From Clostridiales bacterium (GTDB taxonomy: Bacteria > Bacillota > Clostridia > Saccharofermentanales > Saccharofermentanaceae): 16,896 nt of DNA. The stretch lies in assembly GCA_016930475.1 (NCBI GenBank), contig JAFGGR010000158.1, positions 1-16,896 on the forward strand. The letters are read 5' to 3'. Position numbers and translations under genes: made by a program. Each line of letters begins with the position of its first letter. Position 1 is the first letter of the stretch. Under the pieces are notes generated by a model that did not search any database, was not told the origin of the DNA, and was given only the letters and a program-made list of their open reading frames with translations. This document shows, one piece after another, positions 7,726-14,560 of the stretch.

Positions 7726-8315
7726 CCAGAGATGAGTATATCGCTGCACTCAAGCGAGAACTGGGAATACTCGGGGACACCGAGGTCAGTGAGATCTGCT
7801 CCGATTTTGAGGAGCACTTCGCCGTCGGCATCTCCCAGGGAAAGACAGAGCACGAGATCTCGGCCGAGTTGGGGGATCCCCACAGTGTTGCGGAAACGTA
7901 CCTGAGCGATAATATCGAACAGGCATCGGGTTATCGCGCGACGACACAAAGCAATGCGGCGGTCACGAATGCGGTCGCTTCGAATCCGACGGTCGTGAAG
8001 GACCTGACCGGCCCCAGACTCTTTGTCATCCTGTTCAATATTCTTGTAATGGTCTGGGTAGCGATTTCGGTCTACTCCGCGATCCTTTCCTTCTGGGCGG
8101 CTGCGATCGGAATACTCATTGCGGCGGGCGCCGTTTTGGCGGCCATTCCGCTCATTCCGTCCGGTGCCGTTTTGGGAGTTGTTTTGACAGGAATCGGCTT
8201 GTTTTTCCTGGCAGTATTTATAGGGATCCTTTGTTTCTTTCTAACGAAGCTTGCGGTGATTGCCACCAAAGAGTACGTGAAGTGGAACAAGAAGGTCTAT
8301 AACGAAGGCTTTTAA
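7722..8315 (+). CDS. HAAS (DUF1700) domain membrane protein
   Basis: The protein (197 residues) has an N-terminal cytoplasmic HAAS domain (about residues 1-62), recognisable by MTRDEYIAALKREL, the EICSDFEEHFAVGISQGK segment and ELGDPHSVAETYL, then a polar linker and three hydrophobic segments (about 99-120, 124-145, 148-178). HAAS-domain proteins are usual partners of short PadR regulators and are thought to sense or transmit a signal at the membrane; their mechanism is not established. Its ATG overlaps the padR stop codon, and a G-rich ribosome site lies in the end of padR. It is followed after 22 bases by a small membrane protein gene, probably in the same transcript. Confidence 0.92.
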   Translation: MTRDEYIAALKRELGILGDTEVSEICSDFEEHFAVGISQGKTEHEISAELGDPHSVAETYLSDNIEQASGYRATTQSNAAVTNAVASNPTVVKDLTGPRLFVILFNILVMVWVAISVYSAILSFWAAAIGILIAAGAVLAAIPLIPSGAVLGVVLTGIGLFFLAVFIGILCFFLTKLAVIATKEYVKWNKKVYNEGF

Positions 8316-8337
8316 GCGAAGAAACGGAGGTGAGAAT

Positions 8338-8727
8338 ATGAAAAAATCCACAATCGTACTGATTATCGTATGCGTTGCCAGCCTGGTCCTGAGCGTGATC
8401 CTTTTCGTGGCAGCTGCGATCTCGCTGAAGGGTTTCGGCGTGCGTTGGGCCAAGGACTTTTTCCGGGATAATGCAATCGAGTGGGATGGATCGAACTGGA
8501 ATATCGACTGGGAAAATGACGAGGAAAACGGCGATGTAAGCGTTAAAATGCCATTCATCCGAATCGAAACGGATGAAGACGGCGAGCGTATCGAGATCCC
8601 ATTCATCGACATCTCGGTTAACGACGGTAAAGGATCGATCTCGATCGGGAAAAATGATGATGTGGCGGAGACGACACTTCCCGATGATACGAATGAAACC
8701 TCTGCGACGGATTCCGGGGAAAATTGA
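8338..8727 (+). CDS. Small single-pass membrane protein with acidic outer domain
   Basis: The product (129 residues) has one N-terminal hydrophobic helix (about residues 5-28), then a hydrophilic, Asp/Glu-rich domain containing repeated WD/WN-type patches (EWDGSNWNIDWEND) and short alternating beta-like stretches (MPFIRIETD, IPFIDISVND), and a Thr/Asp-rich end. GGAGGTGA (8326-8333) is a strong ribosome site five bases before the ATG. It is the third gene of the padR-HAAS unit, the place where a DUF4097 adhesin-like protein is often found; this may be a reduced or unrelated counterpart. I do not recognise a named family. An intrinsic terminator follows. Confidence 0.8.
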   Translation: MKKSTIVLIIVCVASLVLSVILFVAAAISLKGFGVRWAKDFFRDNAIEWDGSNWNIDWENDEENGDVSVKMPFIRIETDEDGERIEIPFIDISVNDGKGSISIGKNDDVAETTLPDDTNETSATDSGEN

Positions 8728-8772
8728 AGTCGTTTCGCTCCTTCGGATGACGTGATCCACGCATATTGAATG

Positions 8773-8816
8773 AAATTCGCCCGCAAAGGAGTTGATCCGA
8801 AGCGGGCGGATTTTTT
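8773..8816 (+). terminator. Intrinsic terminator of padR operon
   Basis: CGCCCGC (8778-8784) pairs with GCGGGCG (8802-8808), extended outward by A/T pairs, and is followed by a run of six T (8811-8816). This is a standard rho-independent terminator ending the three-gene padR unit. Confidence 0.88.
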
Positions 8817-8910
8817 CGGAGAATGAAGAAATAAGAGGACGTTACGGAGTTCCCCGTTTATAAAGCGATCGAAATTTTAAGAAAAACTGGTCAACGAATG
8901 ATTGATCGAG

Positions 8911-8919
8911 TGATACAAT
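8911..8919 (+). promoter_or_regulatory. Extended -10 promoter of CPBP protease gene
   Basis: TGATACAAT is an extended -10 (TG plus TACAAT at 8914-8919), about 70 bases before the start codon. No good -35 hexamer is present at 17 bases upstream. The assignment is plausible but unproven. Confidence 0.4.
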
Positions 8920-8987
8920 GATACTTGCTTTGAAATCGAATGAACAAGAGAAGAAAGAAATCAACAAACATACGGAGGAACCACAAA

Positions 8988-10331
8988 ATGACCGAGTCTG
9001 CGAGAGATAATATGAAACCGATTAACCGAATATTCCGCAAACCCTGGATGGGCGTGCTTTGGTTTTTCCTATTCATGGGGTTGTTCATTTTTGCAGGTGT
9101 TCCGTTACAGCATCATTTCGGGATGGTCGGTCTTGCGCTGACCGAATTGATGATCCTGATCATGGCACTTATTCCGACATTGCTTTCGGGACAGAAGCTT
9201 TCCGGGGTGTTTCCGATCAAGATGCCGTCCGGGCTGAAAGTTCTCGGGGTTTTTCTGATGTGGCTCGGAACGTTTTTGGTCGTCTTGGTCATCAATGTCG
9301 TTATCATGATGGCGCTTCCTAAGGAAATGGCGCAGGAATCCGCCGGTTTGGGTAATGCCTTTACGAGCGTCAAATTCATTCCTGCCCTCCTGATCGTCGC
9401 CGTGATGCCCGCGATCTGTGAGGAAGCCCTTCATCGCGGCTTCATCTTGTCCACAATGAAACCGATCCGGAAGGATTGGTTGGTCGTCCTGATCATGGGA
9501 GTGCTTTTTGGCCTCTTTCATTTGAGTGTAGTGCGTTTCGCCGGAACCGCGATCCTGGGTGCGGTGTTGACATATATTATGCTGAAGACGAAGAATTTCC
9601 TTTATCCGGCGTTTATGCACCTGATCAATAATACGGTCCCCTTGGTGCTCGTGTTTTTCGTGACCGAAGCGACCGGGACGAACGAGCAGATCACGACGGA
9701 GATGCTGGAGCAGAGCGCCGGAATCAGCAATGTTATGACACTCGGATCGATCATCCTGTTTGCCTGCGGAGCGCCGATCCTCATTGCCGGCGGGGCTGCT
9801 TTGATCAACAGAAAGAAAGCAAGCGAGTATACACCCGAGGAGAAGACCGCAAGAAACAAGAAAGCGATCCGTGTGATCGTTGTCTCCGCCGTCCTGTCCG
9901 CGTTGATTTTTGTTTCCGGGTTGGTGCTGATGCTCGGCGGAATGTTTACGGGTATGCCGCTCAATATCGACGAAAAATTTGAGCTCACTCAGGCGTCGGA
10001 GCCGAAGGTGTATACGACTGAGATCACTTTAGCTCGTCCGTATGCATTGCAATATAATCTGTCAACGGATAAAGGGCTGATTCACTTTGAGATCGTCGAC
10101 GAGACGGACGAACCGGTGGTCACCTTTTTCGCGAACGAAATATTCGGAAACGGCAGTTATACATTGAGCCCGGGAACGTATCGTGTGATCATCCGGGTCG
10201 TTCCGGAGGATGCCCGGGCATATTATGAAGCGAACAATGAGGAGTACCCCGCCGGAGGCTTTCCGAACCTGAAGATGCCGGCCGATGAAAACGACCCGGT
10301 ACAAATCAGTCTGAGTCTGAAGTTGCTCTAA
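8988..10331 (+). CDS. CPBP family intramembrane metalloprotease with C-terminal beta-rich domain
   Basis: The N-terminal 230 residues form a CPBP (Abi/Rce1-like) membrane protease. The three conserved motifs are intact: EEALHRG (Glu145, Glu146, Arg150), FGLFHLS with His178, and HLINN with His211 and Asn215. Two more membrane segments follow (about 250-272 and 294-320), and then an unusual tail of about 125 residues (335-447), predicted here to be beta-rich and outside the membrane (VYTTEITLAR, YTLSPGTYRVIIRV, VQISLSLKLL), resembling carbohydrate- or pre-peptidase-type sandwiches. Typical CPBP proteins end soon after the HxxxN motif. ATG 8988 is preferred because GGAGGAA (8974-8980) is seven bases upstream; ATG 8940 has no ribosome site. 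It is monocistronic. CPBP members process prenylated proteins, bacteriocins or peptide signals; the target here is unknown. Confidence 0.9.
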   Translation: MTESARDNMKPINRIFRKPWMGVLWFFLFMGLFIFAGVPLQHHFGMVGLALTELMILIMALIPTLLSGQKLSGVFPIKMPSGLKVLGVFLMWLGTFLVVLVINVVIMMALPKEMAQESAGLGNAFTSVKFIPALLIVAVMPAICEEALHRGFILSTMKPIRKDWLVVLIMGVLFGLFHLSVVRFAGTAILGAVLTYIMLKTKNFLYPAFMHLINNTVPLVLVFFVTEATGTNEQITTEMLEQSAGISNVMTLGSIILFACGAPILIAGGAALINRKKASEYTPEEKTARNKKAIRVIVVSAVLSALIFVSGLVLMLGGMFTGMPLNIDEKFELTQASEPKVYTTEITLARPYALQYNLSTDKGLIHFEIVDETDEPVVTFFANEIFGNGSYTLSPGTYRVIIRVVPEDARAYYEANNEEYPAGGFPNLKMPADENDPVQISLSLKLL

Positions 10332-10338
10332 TTTTTCG

Positions 10339-10557
10339 CTAGGGCGCGACCCATAAGATCGTTTCTTCGGACACCGGTGTCTCATTCCAGACATCGGTGT
10401 TTTCCGTTTGAAAAGAGGTCGACCCGGCAGAGGAGCCCTGACGCTCCATCGAATCCCGGACCCTAAGTAAGTACAGGTTGATGAAAAAGAGAAGCAAGCC
10501 GCCGATCAGTAATATAATCAGGACGGGAAGTAGAATGTTACGGGCAAAGTCTTCCAT
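10339..10557 (-). CDS. Small single-pass membrane protein
   Basis: A 72-residue ORF encodes MEDFARN, then one strong hydrophobic helix (about residues 8-30), a basic flank (LLRVRDSMERQ) and a polar Ser/Thr/Glu-rich tail. A GCGAGGA sequence lies about five bases before the minus-strand ATG, a plausible ribosome site. An upstream in-frame ATG at 10623 lacks such a site. It is convergent with the CPBP gene (seven bases between stops) and divergent from the J-like/TPR gene. No family is recognised. The hydrophobic helix and ribosome site argue for a real gene, but its small size keeps confidence moderate. Confidence 0.55.
   Translation of the reverse strand: MEDFARNILLPVLIILLIGGLLLFFINLYLLRVRDSMERQGSSAGSTSFQTENTDVWNETPVSEETILWVAP
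10371..10403 (+). terminator. Possible plus-strand terminator inside the convergent small gene
   Basis: ACACCG (10371-10376) can pair with CGGTGT (10395-10400), followed by TTTCCGTTT. It is placed about 40 bases after the CPBP gene stop and could end that transcript. The same stretch contains the perfect palindrome GACACCGGTGTC (10370-10381). Confidence 0.35.
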
Positions 10558-10633
10558 ATGTCCTCGCTCACGGTAAGATTGTCGTTTCCGGTGCTGATAC
10601 GGGCTTGCGTCACAGGGGCGCAAGGCAACACTG

Positions 10634-10642
10634 TGCTATAAT
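10634..10642 (+). promoter_or_regulatory. Extended -10 promoter of J-like/TPR gene
   Basis: TGCTATAAT is an extended -10 with a perfect TATAAT (10637-10642), about 50 bases before the start codon. No -35 is seen at the usual distance. A 6-bp inverted repeat CTTGCG (10604-10609) and CGCAAG (10619-10624) covers the -35 position and may be an operator. Confidence 0.6.
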
Positions 10643-10690
10643 ATTACCATAAAGCGCAGTACTTGGGTTTATGGAAGGATGCGAGCGGCA

Positions 10691-11989
10691 ATGACGATGT
10701 GGGAAGTGCTTAAGATCGCCCGGACGGAGAGCGTTTCGGCGATTCGGGCCGCTTACGTTCGGGTCTTGTGTGAGACGAAACCGGAGGAATTTTCGGTTCC
10801 GGATTTTTTGGCGGCGCACGAAGCTTATCAGCGCTCGCTGATTTACGCTCGTTCCGGGGCTGATCCGGACTTCGAAATTCCGGAGGATCGGAATTCTCTG
10901 CGTATCACGCGCGGAGTCATAGCGTATATGGAGCCGATCGTTCGTCTGAGGGAGCTGTCCGCTCCCGATGCTGCGAAGGGAAACACACCTCCGGAGGTCG
11001 CAGCGCGTCTGGATGATATCGTGTGCTTCTACACCTCCATGATGGCACTTCACGACGACTTTTACAGCCGGATCGAGATGGATAATTGGCAGGAACTCCT
11101 GCACAATGATCTTCTTTCGAATAACGTCATCGTTCGGTATCTGCGCCTTCCTCTGCTCGCGTCTTGCGCAGCCGAGCCTCTTTTGCCGCAGAGTGTCTGG
11201 TTGTATCTGGACATGATCTTTCAGTGGAGTAACCCGAATATCGGGGTTCCGAAGGATTATGCGGATGAGATGAAGATACTCAAGGTCGAAACGGATCCCA
11301 AATGGGACCTGAGTTTTGCGCGTTTTCGACTGATCAAGAAACTGCCGGAGCGCCCGAAGGAGAAGGATGTTGTAGCGGGCCCTCTGAAGTGGGAATATAA
11401 GAGAGCGAAGAGACCGTCGTCATTAAATACCGACTTTGAAATGTATGCGGCGTACCGAAGATTTGCCCGGGACGCTATCATTGCCGGAAATATGCCGGAG
11501 GCCGAGAAATGGTTTGTGCGGTCGGCGAATGTTTTTGACGGCGATTCGGATTTGTTCGTGATCTACTATGATTTCCTTAGGGGATTACGCGAGCGGGGCG
11601 AATATAGGATGACCCAGGCGATGCACCTCGGGATCATTGAACGACTGTTGGACTTTTTTCCCGAGCATCTGGGATTTCTCATCAGTCGGGCGGATTACTA
11701 CTCCGACATCAAGGATTTTGATCGCGCGATCGAGGAATACCGCAAACTTGAGAATCAGTTCCCGGATAGCCTGATGGTGCTTTACGCGATGGCGAAGGCC
11801 TGCCGGGCGAACGGCCAGGAGGCGGAGGCTTCCCGGATTCATAAACTCATCGAAAAGCGTTACAAGTCCGTTCAGGAGCGGCTCAAATCCGGACGCAGTC
11901 ACTCCCTCGACTCCGCTTCCATGCAGTCGATCATGCACCAGAACGAAGAGGTAATGCGTCTCGTGTCGGATAAAGGAAAATCGAAATAA
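10691..11989 (+). CDS. J-domain-like/TPR protein without HPD motif (copy A)
   Basis: The protein (432 residues) begins with a segment resembling helices I-III of a J-domain (MWEVLKIARTESVSAIRAAY, then EAYQRSLIYAR), but the HPD tripeptide that activates Hsp70 is replaced by KPE at 30-32. A conserved middle region follows (DDIVCFYTSMMALHDDFYSRI; LRLPLLASCAAEPLLPQ; YLDMIFQW), then two or more TPR-like helix pairs (AIIAGNMPEAEKWFVRSANVFDGD; DFDRAIEEYRKLENQFPDSLMVLYAMA). No signal peptide or membrane segment is visible. ATG 10691 was chosen because it matches the start of the paralogue (MTMWEVL vs MKIWEIL) and AAGGA lies 11 bases upstream; ATG 10679 overlaps that site. Similar J-like proteins occur as uncharacterised families in Clostridia. 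It meets its paralogue tail to tail. Function unknown; a scaffold or co-chaperone-like role is an inference. Confidence 0.85.
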   Translation: MTMWEVLKIARTESVSAIRAAYVRVLCETKPEEFSVPDFLAAHEAYQRSLIYARSGADPDFEIPEDRNSLRITRGVIAYMEPIVRLRELSAPDAAKGNTPPEVAARLDDIVCFYTSMMALHDDFYSRIEMDNWQELLHNDLLSNNVIVRYLRLPLLASCAAEPLLPQSVWLYLDMIFQWSNPNIGVPKDYADEMKILKVETDPKWDLSFARFRLIKKLPERPKEKDVVAGPLKWEYKRAKRPSSLNTDFEMYAAYRRFARDAIIAGNMPEAEKWFVRSANVFDGDSDLFVIYYDFLRGLRERGEYRMTQAMHLGIIERLLDFFPEHLGFLISRADYYSDIKDFDRAIEEYRKLENQFPDSLMVLYAMAKACRANGQEAEASRIHKLIEKRYKSVQERLKSGRSHSLDSASMQSIMHQNEEVMRLVSDKGKSK

Positions 11990-11994
11990 TCGGA

Positions 11995-13329
11995 TCAGCC
12001 GACCTTGCTCTTCTTGCGGGGCGGGGATTCCGATTCCTTGTTTGCCGAAGATTTCTTTTTGATCATTTCCATGACTTTCTCATTCAGGTGAAATTGTTCA
12101 TTGACCGCAACGGGATCGACAGAAGCGCCGCGTCCGGTCTTCAGTCGCTCCTGGACCGACGGGTACATTTTTTCGATTTGACGGATACATTTTTTTGCCG
12201 CGGCCGCTTGACCTGCGCGACGATAAACGTCGGCAAGCTGATAGATGACCATCAAGCTGTCCGGGAATCGCTCCATCAGTCGCTTATATTCGGAGATCGA
12301 GACATCCGGATGCTGGCGGATCGAATTGACCTCCGCGCGGCTCAAGAGGAACATGAAATGCTCGGGGAAAAAATCCAGAAGTCGATTCAGGATCATCAAA
12401 TGCAGATCCTTGATTGCCTTGAGTTTTCCTTCGTCCTTGATGGCATTGAGGTACTCGAAATAGATTACGTATAAGTCGGGATCGCGATCATAGATATCAG
12501 CGGCCTTGACGAAATTTCGCTCGGCCTCCGGCTCGTTTCCCTCGATGATCGCATTTCTCGCGTTCATCCGATACGTGGCATAAAGTTCATAATCGGTCGT
12601 ATCGGGCGGGGAGAAAGTTTGGGCGCGCGCATGATCCCACATCGGGAGGATAATGCCCGGCCTACCGTCGGAATTGGTGACACGTTCCTGCTTGAAAAGC
12701 CCGAAACTCAGGTTCCACCGCGGATCCATCTCGATTGAAAGAATGCGCTTTTCATGAGCGTATTCCTTGGGAAGAGAGTAAGAACTGTCCGTCCATTGGA
12801 ATACCAGATCCAGATACACCCAAATATTTTGAGGAAGCAGGGGGTTCGCGGCGCAGGCCCGCAGTAGGGGAAGACGCAGGAAGTGAACAATGCCGGGGAT
12901 GCAAAGTATATCGGATTGTAAAAGGTCGCGCCAGTTCTTGATATCGATCCGACCATAAAAGTCTTCATGCAGAGCCATCATGGACACGAAAAAGTACACG
13001 ATGTCGTCAAAGCGCTCGGCGACTTCTTCGGGGAGGACCGTGTCCGAGTTTTCGGGAAGGGGCATTTTACGGATCCGCAGGATCTCCCGGAGGTACCCGT
13101 TCACCTCCGCGGTCAGGCAAAGAGACCGGTCAGTCGGGTCGATCTCGTCACTTTCAAGCATACCGGTCCTTGCATACCGGACGGCCTTGAGATACGCATC
13201 CCGCATAACCAGAAAGCCTTCTTCCGAAAAATACTGAACCTTTACGGAGCAGAAATTATCGATGAATGCTTTGCGAATTTGTATCACGCTGTTGGTTTTC
13301 GGAAGGTCCAATATTTCCCAGATTTTCAT
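11995..13329 (-). CDS. J-domain-like/TPR protein without HPD motif (copy B)
   Basis: This 444-residue paralogue of the gene at 10691-11989 shares its full architecture. The J-like N-terminus (MKIWEILDLPKTNSVIQIRKAF) has KVQ where HPD would be. The middle region is the most conserved part: in the block starting EVAERFDDIVYFF my hand alignment gives roughly 60 identities in about 108 positions. TPR-like repeats follow (AIIEGNEPEAERNFVKAADIYDRD; SLMVIYQLADVYRRAGQAAAA). It ends in an extra Lys/Ser-rich tail absent from copy A (KKKSSANKE...PPRKKSKVG). The start at 13329 is supported by GGGAGGA about eight bases upstream and by alignment; upstream in-frame ATGs (e.g. 13488) extend into unconserved sequence. 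Stop codons of the two copies are five bases apart. Function is unknown. Confidence 0.85.
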   Translation of the reverse strand: MKIWEILDLPKTNSVIQIRKAFIDNFCSVKVQYFSEEGFLVMRDAYLKAVRYARTGMLESDEIDPTDRSLCLTAEVNGYLREILRIRKMPLPENSDTVLPEEVAERFDDIVYFFVSMMALHEDFYGRIDIKNWRDLLQSDILCIPGIVHFLRLPLLRACAANPLLPQNIWVYLDLVFQWTDSSYSLPKEYAHEKRILSIEMDPRWNLSFGLFKQERVTNSDGRPGIILPMWDHARAQTFSPPDTTDYELYATYRMNARNAIIEGNEPEAERNFVKAADIYDRDPDLYVIYFEYLNAIKDEGKLKAIKDLHLMILNRLLDFFPEHFMFLLSRAEVNSIRQHPDVSISEYKRLMERFPDSLMVIYQLADVYRRAGQAAAAKKCIRQIEKMYPSVQERLKTGRGASVDPVAVNEQFHLNEKVMEMIKKKSSANKESESPPRKKSKVG

Positions 13330-13616
13330 GTCGGTTTTCCTCCCCGATGAGTGCCTTTGTCCAATATATTGCCCAGCGTTCAACCGGATTCGCAAACAGT
13401 ACTTGTCAATAAGATTCGGGATGCCCGGCATCATGATCGGTTCGCTGACGCTCTCTCTACTACCTATCCTACAAGGATTCTGTGACACACCGGTGAATTG
13501 ATTTTTGCCAAAGCGTGTTCACAAAGAAACGAAATGTTAATTTTTTATGCAAATTGATATCGTCAAATTGACACATTCCCGTAATAATTGCTTCATAGTA
13601 TACCAAATCGAAAAAG
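13330..13616. other. Intergenic region upstream of both copy B and the lipoprotein gene
   Basis: No convincing gene is seen. The half nearest copy B should hold its minus-strand promoter, but I found no good -35/-10 pair; a minus-strand TTGACA (about 13406-13411) lacks a -10 at the right distance. From about 13530 the sequence becomes strongly AT-rich. A plus-strand TTGACA (13568-13573) has no proper -10; the nearest candidate, TAGTAT (13596-13601), is 22 bases away. Confidence 0.4.
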
Positions 13617-13645
13617 TTGACTTGATGACCGCCGAAATATTTAAT
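13617..13645 (+). promoter_or_regulatory. Upstream promoter of lipoprotein gene
   Basis: TTGACT (13617-13622), 17-base spacer and TTTAAT (13640-13645) fit a sigma-A promoter. Its -35 is preceded by TCGAAAAAG, almost the same sequence that precedes the -35 of the second promoter at 13693. Confidence 0.5.
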
Positions 13646-13677
13646 CATATCAATTCGAATCGACTAACTTATAAATG

Positions 13678-13721
13678 ATTTTTCGAAAAATGTTGACAAT
13701 CTGAGATCTGGTAAGCACAAT
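13678..13721 (+). promoter_or_regulatory. Proximal promoter with 14-bp palindrome, lipoprotein gene
   Basis: TTGACA (13693-13698), a 17-base spacer and CACAAT (13716-13721) form a promoter about 34 bases before the lipoprotein start codon. One base upstream of the -35 lies the perfect palindrome ATTTTTCGAAAAAT (13678-13691). It could be an operator, or its A-tracts could act as an UP element; the sequence alone does not decide. Confidence 0.55.
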
Positions 13722-13754
13722 ACAAAATATCTGTTTGTTTATAAGGAGGACTCA

Positions 13755-14543
13755 ATGAAAAGGATTCGCACTTTATCGGTATTATTAGCCTTGATCTTTA
13801 TCCTGATGACTGCCGCTTCCTGTGATCAACTCAGCGCCCTGTCCGATATCATCGGAGAAGCGCAGAATGACTCGGATCTGACCGGAAAGGACTATATCGT
13901 TTATACCAACAGCAAACGCGATGAAGTCATGAGCGAGTACGTCGGCACGAAGGTCGCCGAAAAACAAGCGGAATTACTTCTTGATAATATTGAACTGACC
14001 TATTATGACGTTGAAGGGGAGCCGGGCAAGTATGAGATTTATGTCGATAACGCAAACAAGTCATACTTCTATAACGGTGTGATCCTCTTGAAGAGCTCTT
14101 CCGAAGAAATCAAAATCAATGTCCGTATGTTGGCTCCCGAATGGTACGAGTTTTTTACAGTCGAATTAAAGGGCGACCCGGTCGATTACGAGTACTTTAT
14201 CGAAGGAAGCATGTACGAGTGGAAGAAAGAACTCTTGATCGATCATGATTATCGTTTCGACTATGAAGGATTGGACGACTTTGAGGACATGCTGATCATC
14301 GACGAGCCCTTACTCACCGAGACGATCGTGAATGATTTCGCCAAGTATCTCTATGAGATGGACAGCATTTACAACTACTCCGAGAGTTTCACATATTACC
14401 TGACCACCGAGTCCGATTTCGAACCGGGTAACCGGGATACTACTTACACGATATTTGTGGATACGGCAAATCAGGAAGCCGTGGTCACTTTCACCGAAGA
14501 GGGAGAGGACCCGGTAGACAGCAAGTTGACTTTTTCAAAATAA
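13755..14543 (+). CDS. Predicted lipoprotein of unknown function
   Basis: The protein (262 residues) has a typical lipoprotein signal: basic MKRIR start, hydrophobic core (residues 7-18) and AASC with the lipidation Cys23 (Ala at -3 is less common but accepted). The mature part is acidic and rich in Tyr, Asp and Glu, with two similar-looking beta-type stretches, GKYEIYVDNANKSYFYNGV and TYTIFVDTANQEAVVTF, which suggest a repeated domain. AAGGAGG (13743-13749) lies five bases before the ATG. The gene stands alone between tandem promoters and the T-box promoter, whose -35 lies in its last codons. No family was recognised; it would be anchored on the outer face of the membrane. Confidence 0.85.
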   Translation: MKRIRTLSVLLALIFILMTAASCDQLSALSDIIGEAQNDSDLTGKDYIVYTNSKRDEVMSEYVGTKVAEKQAELLLDNIELTYYDVEGEPGKYEIYVDNANKSYFYNGVILLKSSSEEIKINVRMLAPEWYEFFTVELKGDPVDYEYFIEGSMYEWKKELLIDHDYRFDYEGLDDFEDMLIIDEPLLTETIVNDFAKYLYEMDSIYNYSESFTYYLTTESDFEPGNRDTTYTIFVDTANQEAVVTFTEEGEDPVDSKLTFSK

Positions 14544-14554
14544 GAAGGCATAAT
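14526..14554 (+). promoter_or_regulatory. Promoter of T-box/paaK operon
   Basis: TTGACT (14526-14531), a 17-base spacer and CATAAT (14549-14554, five of six consensus) place a start site near 14561, just before the structured leader. The -35 overlaps the end of the lipoprotein gene. The promoter is enclosed by an AT-rich inverted repeat (14532-14546 with 14563-14576). Confidence 0.75.
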
Positions 14555-14560
14555 TAAATT

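Noticed and set aside
8940..8987. ATG at 8940 as the start of the CPBP protein
   Set aside because: It lacks a ribosome site and adds a very basic, non-family N-terminus; ATG 8988 has GGAGGAA at ideal spacing.
9105..9620. 171-residue minus-strand ORF, His/Asp/Gln-rich, inside the CPBP gene
   Set aside because: It is the antisense shadow of hydrophobic membrane codons and carries no start signal.
11995..12040. PPRKKSKV-like motif resembling a eukaryotic nuclear localisation signal
   Set aside because: All surrounding features are bacterial; a basic tail is an adequate description and the likeness is chance.
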